Source: Breviolum minutum Mf 1.05b.01 (Eukaryota > Sar > Dinophyceae > Suessiales > Symbiodiniaceae). From it: 64,000 bases of DNA. The notes below the pieces were generated by a model, which did not search any database, had not been told where the DNA came from, and was given only the letters and a program-made list of their open reading frames with translations. Positions 39,001 to 47,642 of the stretch are shown here, piece after piece. The stretch is taken from the NCBI GenBank assembly GCA_000507305.1, contig DF239938.1, positions 82,681-146,680 of the forward strand. The letters run 5' to 3'. The translations under genes and the position numbers were made by a program. Position 1 is the stretch's first letter. Each line of letters opens with the position of its first letter.

Positions 39001-39312
39001 GGCGAGAAGACCAATCCATACTTTGAGGAAAACGTCCTCAATCACCGCTTCACGTTCTGCGTCAGGAACAGCAGCGACTTCGACAGAAATGCTTTTCTTG
39101 AATGAGTTCTGCGGAAGAAGGCGGTCCTTCGAACGCCTGTTCCACACTGAATTCGGCAAGCAAACCAAAAGTTGACTTTCCACCTCCGCTATGCAAATCA
39201 CAGAGGCAAAAGAATTAAATCCAAGGAGTTGAATGCTGCCAACTTTGTATTCCAGATTCGTCTCCTTTCCATCTGTCACCAGGTGATCCCTGGCTTGCTC
39301 AATTTCCTCCAT
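33064..39312 (-). CDS. Element 1 ORF2: gag-RT-RNase H-C5-MTase-like-tyrosine recombinase polyprotein (2082 aa)
   Basis: One uninterrupted frame from the ATG at 39312. Residues 1 to about 600 are gag-like: acidic, with AALQAGV, SWSVAGIWD and LWDPRWFELFL blocks shared with element 2. The RT follows, with catalytic D932 (NDVRDYYHMF) and the IIDD pair D1033-D1034. Next is RNase H, with D1154 (ATDAS), E1246 (HINVGEVRAL), D1271 (LDSQVGLG) and D1320 (NPSDDPTR). The methyltransferase-like domain has SAM motif DLYSGECGVA (1514-1523), candidate catalytic C1574 in APVCRSFS, IENP (1631-1634) and a basic FGRKWRKRT block. GEASHPGP (1755-1762) separates it from a tyrosine recombinase with R1908 (ITRPGEV), R2011 (TPGSLRGGG) and nucleophile Y2043 (LEHYVQE). 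Relative to element 2, about 50 residues are missing just after the IIDD motif, so RT activity is doubtful. The start overlaps the ORF1 stop by 14 nt. Confidence 0.9.
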   Translation of the reverse strand: MEEIEQARDHLVTDGKETNLEYKVGSIQLLGFNSFASVICIAEVESQLLVCLPNSVWNRRSKDRLLPQNSFKKSISVEVAAVPDAEREAVIEDVFLKVWIGLLAKESEKHINYSEDVFVEKGFEVGGVESVVPLAGSLVAIAAEHFVFMSAEEGLMANGEDGISLDFAMEGTLSSIQLALDSLVAQKVATEDKPSRPSALKKSARAPGVVEASSKFGASPKRSSRPGGGYEGLDRTVVEAALQAGVAVSHLEEMAQLVRGHPKRMEDIPRASGAPVHRGELSESEDSSDPEEEEDEADVGASGDGQVAKAIVKLTKVCSALAGSKKKRSEIESLLDQTQLGGSSEGAGLGAGRKNAQALRALKRCLVENPAYIYKTIEANLLADFSSRPARPGDPMGQATARGWLESRSRVMNYTNHVRWSWSVAGIWDDLIREDYGSARARAALLIAASDQAAIDSGSWLLSNISLLESVPPYQSFSAHLPPSPQELQHSALWDPRWFELFLSHVKDLDSYQESKKKLGKPFPAPKVPGEEIARVPKLKPKPKTKPPQKGGDRWKCSLDGVSTLDSVAGGARGCSSTSRPNSFRIPGSNAGSYVGRRLFRSLLRHLLSSPSGLGRFSRSLFSLNRKPRNGSTESFSVGLPMPLPFPEVCRHGSDDFRRDAALKCGVNGIVLVLNFLHLGQPSVAPDVLRLGQKLSKRQWESVALLKRFLQSWIDADVVDPISMGRSAAKIESIEEAIVSLEASAKSFVDQAHDGYLHGRFDVPTFASPSGDPGVVVGTSSTTSFSTFKEIEPDRLQFVGFPTFDPRPFLDKRGREVFEHPLLTCLDADSFDGPVPLVKMHCSRESKVKLFELLDKSNRLSLHTSVDVRPNFCSGMFSVLKSLDRDRLIMDSRPPNCLEVPLQRWIRSLASGESLVQICLGDKEVIRCSGNDVRDYYHMFAVSEERCRRNILVGPLDPSELRHLRCYRSEFDEATAVWGALATLAMGDSHAVEVAQTCHVGLALAARATHGTNLLNLAGFHPRSKDLVGIIIDDFVSISVFWGIDLDGDSGTVRGSLKIAIPLFGLLLRVSKLGYASVGLLQILSGSVVALFLFRRRFLSTMHFIFQACNGRKETDIIRLSGRLRAKLLVLACLLPVSASNLRAKVQDRIVATDASNHFEAGVVAKAPLEVCKELHRYSLRKPVWSRLLPPGKAWERSHGISEDEVPEGVEPYKSNPLWETAAQCLNYKLLFCHQVGHPRHINVGEVRALLAAERKLGRQEMSCRDIFGLDSQVGLGCLVKGRSSSVAMNKELSKSVGDMVIFDHYSSFMYYETSKNPSDDPTRSVSLRKRSFCPPIWWEELSKGNPGCFDTWAAEMHLDFASITGLPPFEELAGHDVSELDNSADSSAAILRSAGSFPTFGDSKSFSDFRKEGVSNSTDECPSCHSDHSDRASLGSAEEDPATRECPVAVARVTSVGAAAEPKEDVTLFSSTKGPLSSGVSKKVFQIFSKYSRDQVFIDECNQWPPTSAGFLDLYSGECGVARALRKITGSWVLCFDIIYGYSQDLSSEELRKDLIFLINHRCFHGFGAAPVCRSFSVAVTPPIRTASFPYGIPEVSEKVRERILDGNSTAKWLIVLVDAALKTDCHFWIENPAMSWLFRLPEFLKLLERHSGRIGFWIADYCRFGRKWRKRTKFLTSCGIKGVKTLCKGCKEHVKLRGRSSYHGKSWTLVAQPYPKGVCKVIATSLAGSCNFLGEDFHFDPSSCARCLNLRIGEASHPGPLQREGLLLEEVPLVEAKTASLQSKVWRRFDLWLSSHLSEAAKESVLSNPMMLCSAVKEFGNVLYSEGAAIYIYRHLAVYIQKTVFGVRPFMNVVWDNLHRWESLSPVVHRVPIPGSVLRALVSLALCWHWPRFAATICLAYFGITRPGEVLKAYRRDLLLPRDLLLEPSNSAFLRVVESKSRRHGKRRIQHASVLNIPVVLFLDKVFGNLRKDELLYPISGASFRRRWDKLCLHLLIGREHHLTPGSLRGGGALEEYRSGTDLQRILWRMRIRHLVTLEHYVQEVAAESFLVDVSEEGRKRISMFAELFTPAISSFSRTG

Positions 39313-39907
39313 CTAGGACGTGAGCGGGAGGCTCAAATCCGCCTTCTTCCAGGGCAATGCGCACTTCTTGAAGCGAGGGCAGTCCGATGAAAATAGAGTT
39401 CCCCCACTTGCCGGCTCGGCAACACAAATGCTTTGCCTGGCTGAAATTGTCAACCACTCGAGCAGGTGATGTGTACACCTGTCCAGAATAGTCTCTGATG
39501 ATGATATAGAATCTTGAAGCCTCAGGAAGGCGAAACCTGCCAGAGTTCCCTCGGTGATCCCCCGCCAGATTTCGACGAAGCCAACCACCGATTTCTTTGC
39601 AGATCCTCACTCGTTCTGAAGATGAAGGTGTACTAACTCCAGCACGAGACAGTGCTGGGGCAACAGGCAATGCAGAACCTGAAAACGGCTCGACGGCAGG
39701 ATCAACTACGCTGGCTGCGTAGCTGGGACTGACTCTGGTTCCGACCAAAGTACCACTCCAGCTCGAAAGAGCTCCCTCAATCTGCCGTTCCACCAATTCA
39801 GAAAGCCTATCAACTCTTTCCGTCAGAACACGAACTTCCTCTCGCAACCCCTCAATCTCTCCAGCAGATGAATCAGTTGATGCAGCAGCTAGAGGGTCAA
39901 TGCTCAT
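39299..39907 (-). CDS. Element 1 ORF1: coiled-coil structural protein
   Basis: About 202 residues from the ATG at 39907. An N-terminal coiled coil with Leu/Val heptads (REEVRVLTERVDRLSELVER) is followed by a Ser/Pro/Ala linker, then a conserved domain (GNSGR, FYIIIRDYSGQVYTSPARVV, SIFIGLPS). The same domain order occurs in the ORF1 of element 2. There is no zinc knuckle. By position it may be a capsid or RNA-binding protein of the element (inference). The ORF0-frame stop TGA and this ATG overlap as TGATG, and its own stop overlaps the ORF2 start, so translation by termination-reinitiation is plausible. Confidence 0.75.
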   Translation of the reverse strand: MSIDPLAAASTDSSAGEIEGLREEVRVLTERVDRLSELVERQIEGALSSWSGTLVGTRVSPSYAASVVDPAVEPFSGSALPVAPALSRAGVSTPSSSERVRICKEIGGWLRRNLAGDHRGNSGRFRLPEASRFYIIIRDYSGQVYTSPARVVDNFSQAKHLCCRAGKWGNSIFIGLPSLQEVRIALEEGGFEPPAHVLDGGN

Positions 39908-40268
39908 CAAATGACCTTGTAGAGAGCACGAGGAGGAGACTGTCCGCCTCCTGTCAAGTTCGTCCAGACAAAGCGCCGCCAGCGCTGACGCAAAAGCCAG
40001 ATGAGATCAATCAGTGGACCAGCTAAAACGCCACAAATCAAGCCAGCCAAAAGATTTGCAGCCCCCGCCGATCTGAAATTTCCAGGTCAAGAGTTTCGCA
40101 AATGCAGTCTTTCACTCCAGGCAGGATATGATGAACTGCCAAGGGATCCTCTGCAGCGAAATGTCGAAGCAACCCAAAGACCACACTTGCAAAAGAGCCT
40201 CCTGCGGCTCCCAAAACAAGCGGTGAATCGGGCATAAGAAAGCTTGACCCGAAAAGCTGACAGCCCAT
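39905..40268 (-). pseudogene. Element 1 ORF0: small hydrophobic protein, frameshifted
   Basis: Starting at the ATG at 40268, inside terminal repeat B2, the frame reads MGCQLFGSSFLMPDSPLVLG to a stop at 40038. A second frame, open from about 40090 to 39905, continues with the hydrophobic NLLAGLICGVLAGPLIDLIW and ends GGGQSPPRALYKVI. Together they match the whole length of ORF0 in element 2 (same GGxQxPPR end, same start in the terminal repeat). One frameshift near 40050-40090 therefore separates the halves. Recoding rather than mutation is possible but not shown. Function is unknown. Confidence 0.55.
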
Positions 40269-40291
40269 TCATTCAGAAGTCATCAAAGCAT
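40248..40291. repeat. Right terminal repeat B2 of element 1
   Basis: 44 bp identical to 32771-32814, starting CCCGAAAAGCTGACAGCCCA and ending CAAAGCAT. On the coding strand it begins ATGCTT, as does the matching repeat of element 2. Confidence 0.95.
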
Positions 40292-40544
40292 ATATTGATC
40301 NATCACTTACATAATTGCCACACTGGATTCACACGGGTTGGATCTTCGATTTGCTTTACAGTAAAGCTCGAAAATGTGTGATCTTTGGTTGAATTGAGGG
40401 GATTGGCCTTCCAAAAGCAACTTGAGCTAGATTTTTGAAGCAAAGATTGGGCAAAGACTGATATCAAGTGATCACCCATGAGAAATCAAATGTGAAAATG
40501 GACATTTTCTGGCGAATGGAATCTTTCAGCCTTGCTTTTTTTTC

Positions 40545-42326
40545 CTAATCCGCATGAGGGGTGTCTGTAACAGGCCCTTTGAGCCAATAGCTAAGGCCAA
40601 AAACAGCTAGAGAGCAAAGTGACGAGAGTAAGAATACATAGTCAAAGTGCAGGTGAACTGAAGATAAATCAACCTCTCCGACCATTTGCAACAAATCAGC
40701 TCGATCTCGTTTTGGAACGAAGCGAAGTGTCAGAATGACACAGGCCGCAAAGTACATGGCCATGACTTCGGACAACAGCAACGCCAAGGAGTTAGAAGTC
40801 ACAGAGGTGGAGACCATCCTGAAAATGGCCAGCAATCTTTGAATAAACTGTCGAGTGTTTGCCAAGGTCAGATATCCAACAAAGATTAAGGAAAGCATCG
40901 GAGCCCAATAACTGACATCTACTGGAACTCTCAAGTTGAGCAATAAGATGGTGAGGAGCCTTGTAGCGGGATCTTCTGCTTGAGCACTTCCCCTTCTCAA
41001 TAAAAGGTTGATGGAGGACATGAAAATCTTATAGACGCAAATGGCGGAACAGCAACGACCAAGGACATTCATCACCTTTCCCAGTCGTGTGCGAGCCTTG
41101 AGTTCACATAAACGAGCCTGAATGAGTTCATCAAGCTCTAAAAACAGCTCACGACTGAAAGCTTCCAGTGCTTGAATTTCCGTCTCCAGTTGTTTTCGAG
41201 TTGCTGAAGCTGTACTTCCAAAGGAACCTAATCCCAATGTTAAAAAACTGGGGTTTTGAACAAATTCCGCCACACGTCCAACAATGGACGTGGGTTCCTC
41301 TCTCGCTTTGGCATTACGCTCTTCCTGTTTTAGGTTGAGCTCTTGCCGTTTTCGAGCAGCAATCAGTCGCATAGTCCGAAGCACGCGTTGCTCCACATCT
41401 GCCACTTGTTGCTGTGTGACAGGCCGGAGGAAGGAATGCATGCTCTGGAAGGGAAAATTCACAGCCCCAAAACCGCTCAAAGTTGCCACCACTGTAATAC
41501 CTAGTACACCAATACGAGCCACCAGCAGATCAGCTGAAAAGCTGACTGAATCAATATGAATCAACTTCCCAGACAGGTAGATGGCATACCAAAACACTGG
41601 AAGTGATAACACTGCTGAAGCCAAGGCAACCCGATGTGAGCCGTAACAAATCGCCCTTACAGCCGTCCACACGAAGGAGGCGGGTAAGACCACGTAGGAG
41701 AGCCAAATCAAGGTCCAGTGATCCACTTTCCACGCAAAGGCCCGTACATCTGCATCAAAGAGTCCAGCCATCGTTGCTAACATTAATTGAAACATGGACG
41801 AAGATGCTGCAAAGGTCACAGCAAAGAGGATTTGGATATATCTTTGTTTCACCTCTGAGTTGATGGAGACATGGTTTTAAGCACAATGTTTTTTTGCCCA
41901 CTTCACCCCAGGTGGATAGATTATAGCTGGTATAGCACTGGAATAGGATTTTTTCATTCAAAATAGATATATAACTTCATCATATTGATTGAATCCTGTT
42001 TCTATCGAAAAATTGTGTCTCACAGTGGGTAGGTGGAACACTATCTGTCTTGAACAAAATCAAACTGAAGCTTAGTCAAAGCCTGCCTCATAATCACGGT
42101 ACAAAAGCTTGGCAAAGAACCAGTTTGCCACAGCGAAGAGCGTCACATGGGACGCTGCCAATAACAAGGCTTGGAATCGCCACCATGTCGCAACCTGCAT
42201 CCCCTCATTGTCTGCAACGGGGATTGCCGGGATCCCTGGTAGGTCAGCTAGGGTATCTGCATCGCTTTCAAGACCCAGAGCTGTTGCTAGGACTGCAGCA
42301 TATACCCAAGCTCTGTTGCTACCCAT
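40545..42326 (-). CDS. GPHR: Golgi pH regulator / GPR89 family membrane protein
   Basis: Two exons: 42087-42326 (80 codons from the ATG at 42326) and 40545-41852 (435 codons plus stop), about 515 residues. The 234-bp intron has a GC donor (GAG|GCAGGC) and an AG|G acceptor (CAGAG|GTG), and joins in phase 0 as LLYRDYE|VKQRYIQ. That matches the KDYE-(I)RQ region of GPR89 proteins. The diagnostic LSGFGAVNFPF sits in the middle, followed by a helical charged loop (VEQRVLRTMRLIAARKRQEL), FSRELFLELDEL, and a C-terminal half with several TM segments. The family comprises about nine-TM anion channels that acidify the Golgi in animals (GTG1/2 in plants). The extra 40 or so N-terminal residues (AWVYAAVLATALG) may be a signal anchor. 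It lies between element 1 (ending 254 bp downstream of the stop) and ALG6 (stop 255 bp upstream), all in one orientation. Confidence 0.9.
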
Positions 42327-42580
42327 GGCCAGGGGAGAAGAAGCGACTTCAAATCCAGTGCGACTTTGGTAATTCTTTTTCCTCTGATGCTTTTAAGGAC
42401 TTGTTTATATTTGCGAGCTAAGATTACATGGCACCTTGATATTTCGTCATCATGCAACATTAAATGTGGCTTTGTAATTTCCTTTTGCAGGGACCACTTG
42501 ATTTTGAGCACATAGGCCGCAAGCTACAATCCACCCCACAGCCGCTGGGTAGGATCTCGCTACAAGTCATTTCAAAGCAC

Positions 42581-43699
42581 CTAATGGGCAAGAGGCACAC
42601 AAATCATCCACTCTGACTCATCCAAGTGGCCACAGCTGACTCCCGTAAAAAGCAAGGTCCATAGATCCGGATATCGTTCAGGTGGTGGTATTCCATAGTG
42701 AAGGCCATGGAGCAGCAGGCCGACCATCAGTGTGCCGGGCCTTTGGGACAAATGGTCGGTCAAGTTCACGGATCAAAAATCAGCACGCTCGGCGGTGCGA
42801 TCCGAGGCACAACAAAAACCGGCGCGTCGTTTTACACGCTGGAGACTTCTGGCATAAAATGCCCAGAGCGGAAAGTAAACAGAAGATGCTGAGGAAATAT
42901 GCGGCGCAAATGTCATCCTTGACCATCAGTGGATACCTTGGCTTCGGCCTAGAGCTACTTCGGCTACTGAGGCGACATAGGCTACTAGTCATGATTTGAA
43001 AAATCACCACAGTTTGCAGCAACTGCCAAAGTACAAGAAGGCCAACATATCCAAAAAGGTCATTTCACCCCATCTTTTTTTGTGTCACTGAGATTTCTCT
43101 GTTGCTCATATTGATTTCCCCAGGTAACACAGTCCACCGAGTCACATGGAGAAGAGGCTCATACCTTGAAAATGCAGGGCCAAGATCCAGGTCAAAGGCT
43201 TCCACGTTTTAGGCACTGCTGAGGGAAGCAAGCACACAGCCAAGCTTGGAAAGAGCACGCCCTTTTCGTGGACCTGTTTCAACTGAAAAATTATACAAAA
43301 TCGGGTGGAAATAGATCAGTATGGCGAGGAGTTTGTAGGTAAACCTACATGCAAAAGCATGAAACAAGGGGAGGCTCCTTGTACAAATACACTTTGGGGT
43401 GACAACTGCAATTGCAATTGAATTTGACCAGGATGAGTTATCAATGTTCTTCCCAGTCCTGAAAAGCAAAGAGAAAGAAGGACATCGAGGACGTGAACAA
43501 CGCTGCACCAAATGTTCCTGCAAGCCGAATCAATGCAATTTTTGCTATGGTATATCACGGTTCATCAGTGTATCCAAAAATCACAAACCTTCCTGGTCTT
43601 GTCCATGCGCCAATCTACTGGCCACCTGCATCCCTGTCTATCAGTGAAGCATCATCAATCAAAACTACTAGGAAGCTGGTCAAAATGATAGTTCGCAAT

Positions 43700-43798
<99 letters not shown>

Positions 43799-44187
43799 AG
43801 ACTTTCGGCCAAGTCAACCTGGATGCGTCTCAAACTTCGGAGCCTAAAAATTTGCCTAACAGAAATATCTTACATCATGATATGTTTTGTTGCAATAAAA
43901 TGCAATAAAAAAATATACAGAGATTAATCTGAAGACACAACATCCCCAACCATATCTGACTGTCATACCCTGTTTTTGCCACCTGGCCCTGCTTGAGAGC
44001 GCAAGGTGCATAAAGCTGAAGGTAAAAGAGCCAACAACGTCGTCACGGCACAGAGGAGCGGCAGGCGTCCAGCGGGCACCAAACGTTGCACCTTCAGAAC
44101 CTCCCATGGGACCGGAGAAACGGTGGAAGCTTACAGGAATTTCATCAAAAATGATATTTACTGGGAAGAATTGGAACCTTCAATTTT

Positions 44188-44227
<40 letters not shown>

Positions 44228-47200
44228 ATCACTAATACAAGGAAACCATGGGAAATTCTGTTCACCAAGCAGCCACCGAGATGGAACACCAGAAGTTGGC
44301 AACCTTGTCCTCATACAAACCTCGCGCAAAAGGAAACATTCGGTGGACGACCTGCAACACCGCCTTAGTTTGCCGGCTCAAAATCTTCCCAAACCCAAGA
44401 GGTTTCCCAATGGTTTCACACCGAAACTCTAAACCAACCGGGCTTCATCAATCGACAAAAGTCATGTCCCCTTGGGAAAATGCTGTCATGAAAATCTGCG
44501 ATTTTCAAAAGTCTGTCCTGCTCTAAAACTCTCCCACCCCAAATTGAAAACAACGTGTCTGATCTTGAAAAATCGCCATGCTGCTGACAAGGGTTGCGGT
44601 GCCAACAACCACGGCCCGAAGAGTAGCAGCACCGTGCCAATCACAGCAACTCCAGCTGATGCTACTCCCAATACGAAACGACCAACGGAAAAGGGCCGCA
44701 GGCATTGCGACAGAATCGCAAAAAAGAAGGCCGGAGCCTCAGACTTCTGGCGCAGAGGAATACCAAAAAAACATGTACGTTTCTACACCCTGAGAAAAGT
44801 ATCGTAAAGAATATGTAACAAGAATACGGTATGTAACATGTATGTAAACATTTCTTATGGTTTTCTGAAAAGAAGCCAGTCCCCAAAAAGAAAGTAGTTC
44901 CAACCACCATTTTGCTGGGGCTACAACAGTTTCAAGGAACTGAACTGAAATTCTTCAGAAAAAAACTCTCAACATACCCATGGGAAAAGGTCACTGCATC
45001 AATCTCCCTTCCCTCCATTTGCACACATACCCACGTCCCAGTCAATGACATCCGAGTTGCATAGTACAGAGATATCTGTTTGTACAACAACGCGGATGTA
45101 AACAGAACCTCAGCATATGGCAAGATGTGTCATGCTCAAAATCAGCAATCTGGATCTCACATTGAATCTCAGCAAATGCAATTGAACTTCTGTTCTAGTG
45201 CCAATTTGATATTTCAATTCTGCTCTGCTTATCCACTTTCATATCACCAAAAAAAAACTGTTTCGTCTTCATCTGCGTCCATTTTACTGCAGGTGTCTCT
45301 ATGCAAGCTAGCATCGATGATTCAGCATCCACAGTGATCATAACATTCACTAGCTATCTGCACCATCTTCACCAAATGGTGTTTGTTTGTTATTTTTTCG
45401 GGATGGTGGAATTCTGTGTTGTTTTCCATGAAGTGGAAAATGTTGCCACTGAAAGTATCCTTAAAACTCCGAACTAGCAAACCAAACCACCAATTGACCA
45501 TCGATATCAACACCCGCTCACTGTGTTTCCCTGCACTGGCAGTCATAATGCGCTTCCGTGCAACGCACCCAGCAGCGGCCAACGACAGACCCAAACAAAT
45601 CCCATTGTATTGGAAATGTCCATGGTCAATGATGACCTCAAAGGCAGCTCTCCTCAATTTTTTCTTGAAATACCATTTCACCAACCATGAATTTCCTGAA
45701 ATAAAGTAGTGTTGTTGATGTAATTTTTGATTTTCCTAGTCGCAAAGTGATTCACCCCACCCTTCATCCTTTCACCTTTCTTTCAATCTTCCATCAATAT
45801 TAGCATGCCATTTTTCACGGTTTCAGCGGATTCCCATGAAGTTGAACCACATCAAAACCCAACTCGCAACTGCTCTGGGGCGTCAGGCTAACGGCAAGAG
45901 AAGCCACAGCAGGGTCGCTGTTAGCTGCCATGTTTCGCCAGCCAAGCTCTTGGCCGCAAACACTGCTCCTACCCATAGGATCCATGTATGGTATATGATA
46001 TTTGAATCTACATTTACCATAAAAATTAACCATTCATGTGGGTAAATATACCATACATGGATTCTATGAGCTATTCAGCTATTGTTTTTTCTGCATCTAT
46101 CAAAGCCCCCTTTTCAGTTTGTCTAAAACATTTTCAGCAAAAAAAGGGAGGTCCCAATGGTCCTGGTAAAAAGATCAGCAGGTCAGAGGCAATGACGGAG
46201 GAACGCAGAAACGCCTGCGTTCCGCAGAAAGTGATTCTTGCAAACCCACACCAGAAGGGTTTTCTCGGCAAAATTCAATGGAAAAACTGAATTCCAAGCC
46301 TTACATCGCAAGGTCTCATAGCCACGACTACTGTGAAGCGCAAAACAGGAGGGATCCACCCAGTGTCCAATGGTCCTTGGTGGTGCAAAAAATCACCCCT
46401 TAGTGACCTGTGATGTATAGTGTTTGCATTTGGAACAAATACACACCAAACTTTGTCATGATAACGGGAACTAATCGTTTTTTGGGGAGATCCCTTTCAA
46501 AATCAAAGTCAAAATGTTGCGCCATATCTGCAAAAAACAACGTAACAAGCTTATAAAGTTATCAAGAATTCTCGAGCAAAACATCCAGCTGCGCTATGCA
46601 CTTTGCCTGAAAAACCTCTTCATAGAAATGATCCAAGGATCCCCAGAAGCCAGGAATGAAAAGCAGTTAAAGGAGGATAGTCGAGGCCCCAGTACCTTAA
46701 TCAAAAGCCGAGTTCTACAAATGCTGTACAAAAATATGATATGTCAAATAATGTTAGTCATTACAAGCCATCATCTTTCTGGCTTTTTCCCACCAGAACC
46801 TGAATTTCAATCAAGGTCTTTATGCCTTGAAAAGGAAGAAGAGTGATCACAAACAGCATCAATGCTAATGAATCAAAGCTTTTTCAGGGGGGGCACTGAA
46901 GATCGTTGTCGGCACTTGCCTCGTACCATTGTACTGGAGGCAATGCAATCGTCAGCTCCATCCAATGGCGCTGCGCCTGCAGCTGTGGCTAAAAAAATGG
47001 CGACAATGGTCACCATTCCAAATTGTCAGGGAAAACAAAATATTACCACTGTCAACTCAGTATCAAATTTCAAAGATTCACCGATTCACCGTAGTTTACA
47101 ATGTACATCCCAATTTTGTCCCTCAGGATCTATTTCCGGTTTCCAGTGCTCCATAGACAAATGTGGAAATTTTACGTCAAAAAATAAATCCTGCCTCGTA

Positions 47201-47642
47201 GTCGCCGAACATGGGCGGCTTGCCCTGACAAGACGTGGATCACACAAATCCGCGTTGGAAAGAAATTGCGTTTCAGTGGGCAGCCGGAAACCCCCGTGTT
47301 GGTTGTTTACTGTTAAGGTCAATGACTCACTACAACAGTCTGTTGACGTGGACCGATTGGAAGCTGAAAAAATCTTCCACCAACTTTTGTGCCTGACCAG
47401 AATGAGGACACAGCGCAAAGACCTGCAGCGAACACACAGTGACAAATTTGCTGCCATCACATGGTTTCCTGTCCCTCTCAGCCGTTTCAGTTTAATGGCG
47501 ACTCCGTATTCATTTAGATTGGCCAATGAACTTTCGGAGATGCCATCAGTTGTCGTGAAAATACATCTTGCAGCCAGGCAACAACGCGCAAAAAGAGCCC
47601 CAGGGCAATCCCACCATACAGTATTATGTTTGGCGTTTGCAT
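42581..47642 (-). CDS. ALG6: ALG6: dolichyl-P-Glc:Man9GlcNAc2-PP-dolichol alpha-1,3-glucosyltransferase
   Basis: Seventeen exons: 47568-47642, 47195-47224, 46920-46976, 46780-46799, 46642-46695, 46300-46375, 46163-46214, 45893-45968, 45535-45652, 45061-45108, 44582-44737, 44271-44351, 43983-44100, 43459-43517, 43146-43273, 42850-42936, 42581-42740. They sum to 1395 nt (464 aa), with every phase matching. Motifs in order: PPMFGDYE|AQRHWMEL, YWGLDYPPLTAFHSW, SRGYE, IIDHGHFQYN, LLYKQISLYY|APAFF, FPFARGLYEDKVANFWC, SMSFFLFAFQ|VHEK, SM|YPLMVKDD and PPPERYPDLW. The EDKVANFWC and GDYEAQRHW forms separate ALG6 from ALG8. It adds the first glucose to the lipid-linked N-glycan in the ER membrane (GT57 family). 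Donors: 7 GC, 6 GA, 3 GT; all acceptors AG|G. It is a little shorter than human ALG6 (507 aa), so the first exon, chosen for its ATG and TM segment, is the least certain. Confidence 0.92.
43702..43800. repeat. (ATC)n/(GTCATC)n microsatellite in an ALG6 intron
   Basis: About 14 ATC units followed by about 9 GTCATC units, inside the ALG6 intron between 43518 and 43982. The frames it opens (poly-Ile-Val, poly-Met-Thr) are artefacts. Confidence 0.9.
44188..44228. repeat. (ATC)n microsatellite in an ALG6 intron
   Basis: About 13 ATC units in the ALG6 intron 44101-44270. Confidence 0.9.
45976..46066. mobile_element. Foldback element next to an ALG6 splice acceptor
   Basis: ATCCATGTATGGTATAT at the left and ATATACCATACATGGAT at the right are exact reverse complements separated by about 50 bp. 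On the gene strand the element lies just upstream of the acceptor AG (45969-45970) of the exon 45893-45968. Confidence 0.65.

Larger units (their letters stand above)
32563..40291 (-). mobile_element. DIRS/PAT/Ngaro-type tyrosine-recombinase retrotransposon, element 1
   Basis: A 7.7-kb element on the minus strand. Its ends form split direct repeats. On the plus strand the order is A1 (32563-32732), a 38-bp spacer, B1 (32771-32814), A2 (32813-32982), the genes, then B2 (40248-40291). Read on the coding strand this is the A1-ORFs-B1-A2-B2 plan of PAT- and Ngaro-type elements. The genes in order are ORF0 (hydrophobic, frameshifted here), ORF1 (coiled coil), and a fused gag-RT-RNase H-methyltransferase-tyrosine recombinase ORF2. 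AT dinucleotides stand at both outer ends and at the internal B1/A2 junction, as expected if a circle carrying an AT core recombined into an AT site. There is no LTR, integrase or target duplication. A related, decayed copy lies at 50154-57331. A single N at 40301 sits ten bases past the end. Confidence 0.9.

Noticed and set aside
37577..39019. 480-codon minus-strand frame overlapping element 1 ORF2
   Set aside because: A shadow of the gag-like coding region in another frame; Arg/Ser/Gly-rich composition typical of a shifted frame.
32563..40291. LTR retrotransposon interpretation of element 1
   Set aside because: No long direct repeats at both ends, no DDE integrase or aspartic protease; split repeats and a tyrosine recombinase fit the DIRS order instead.
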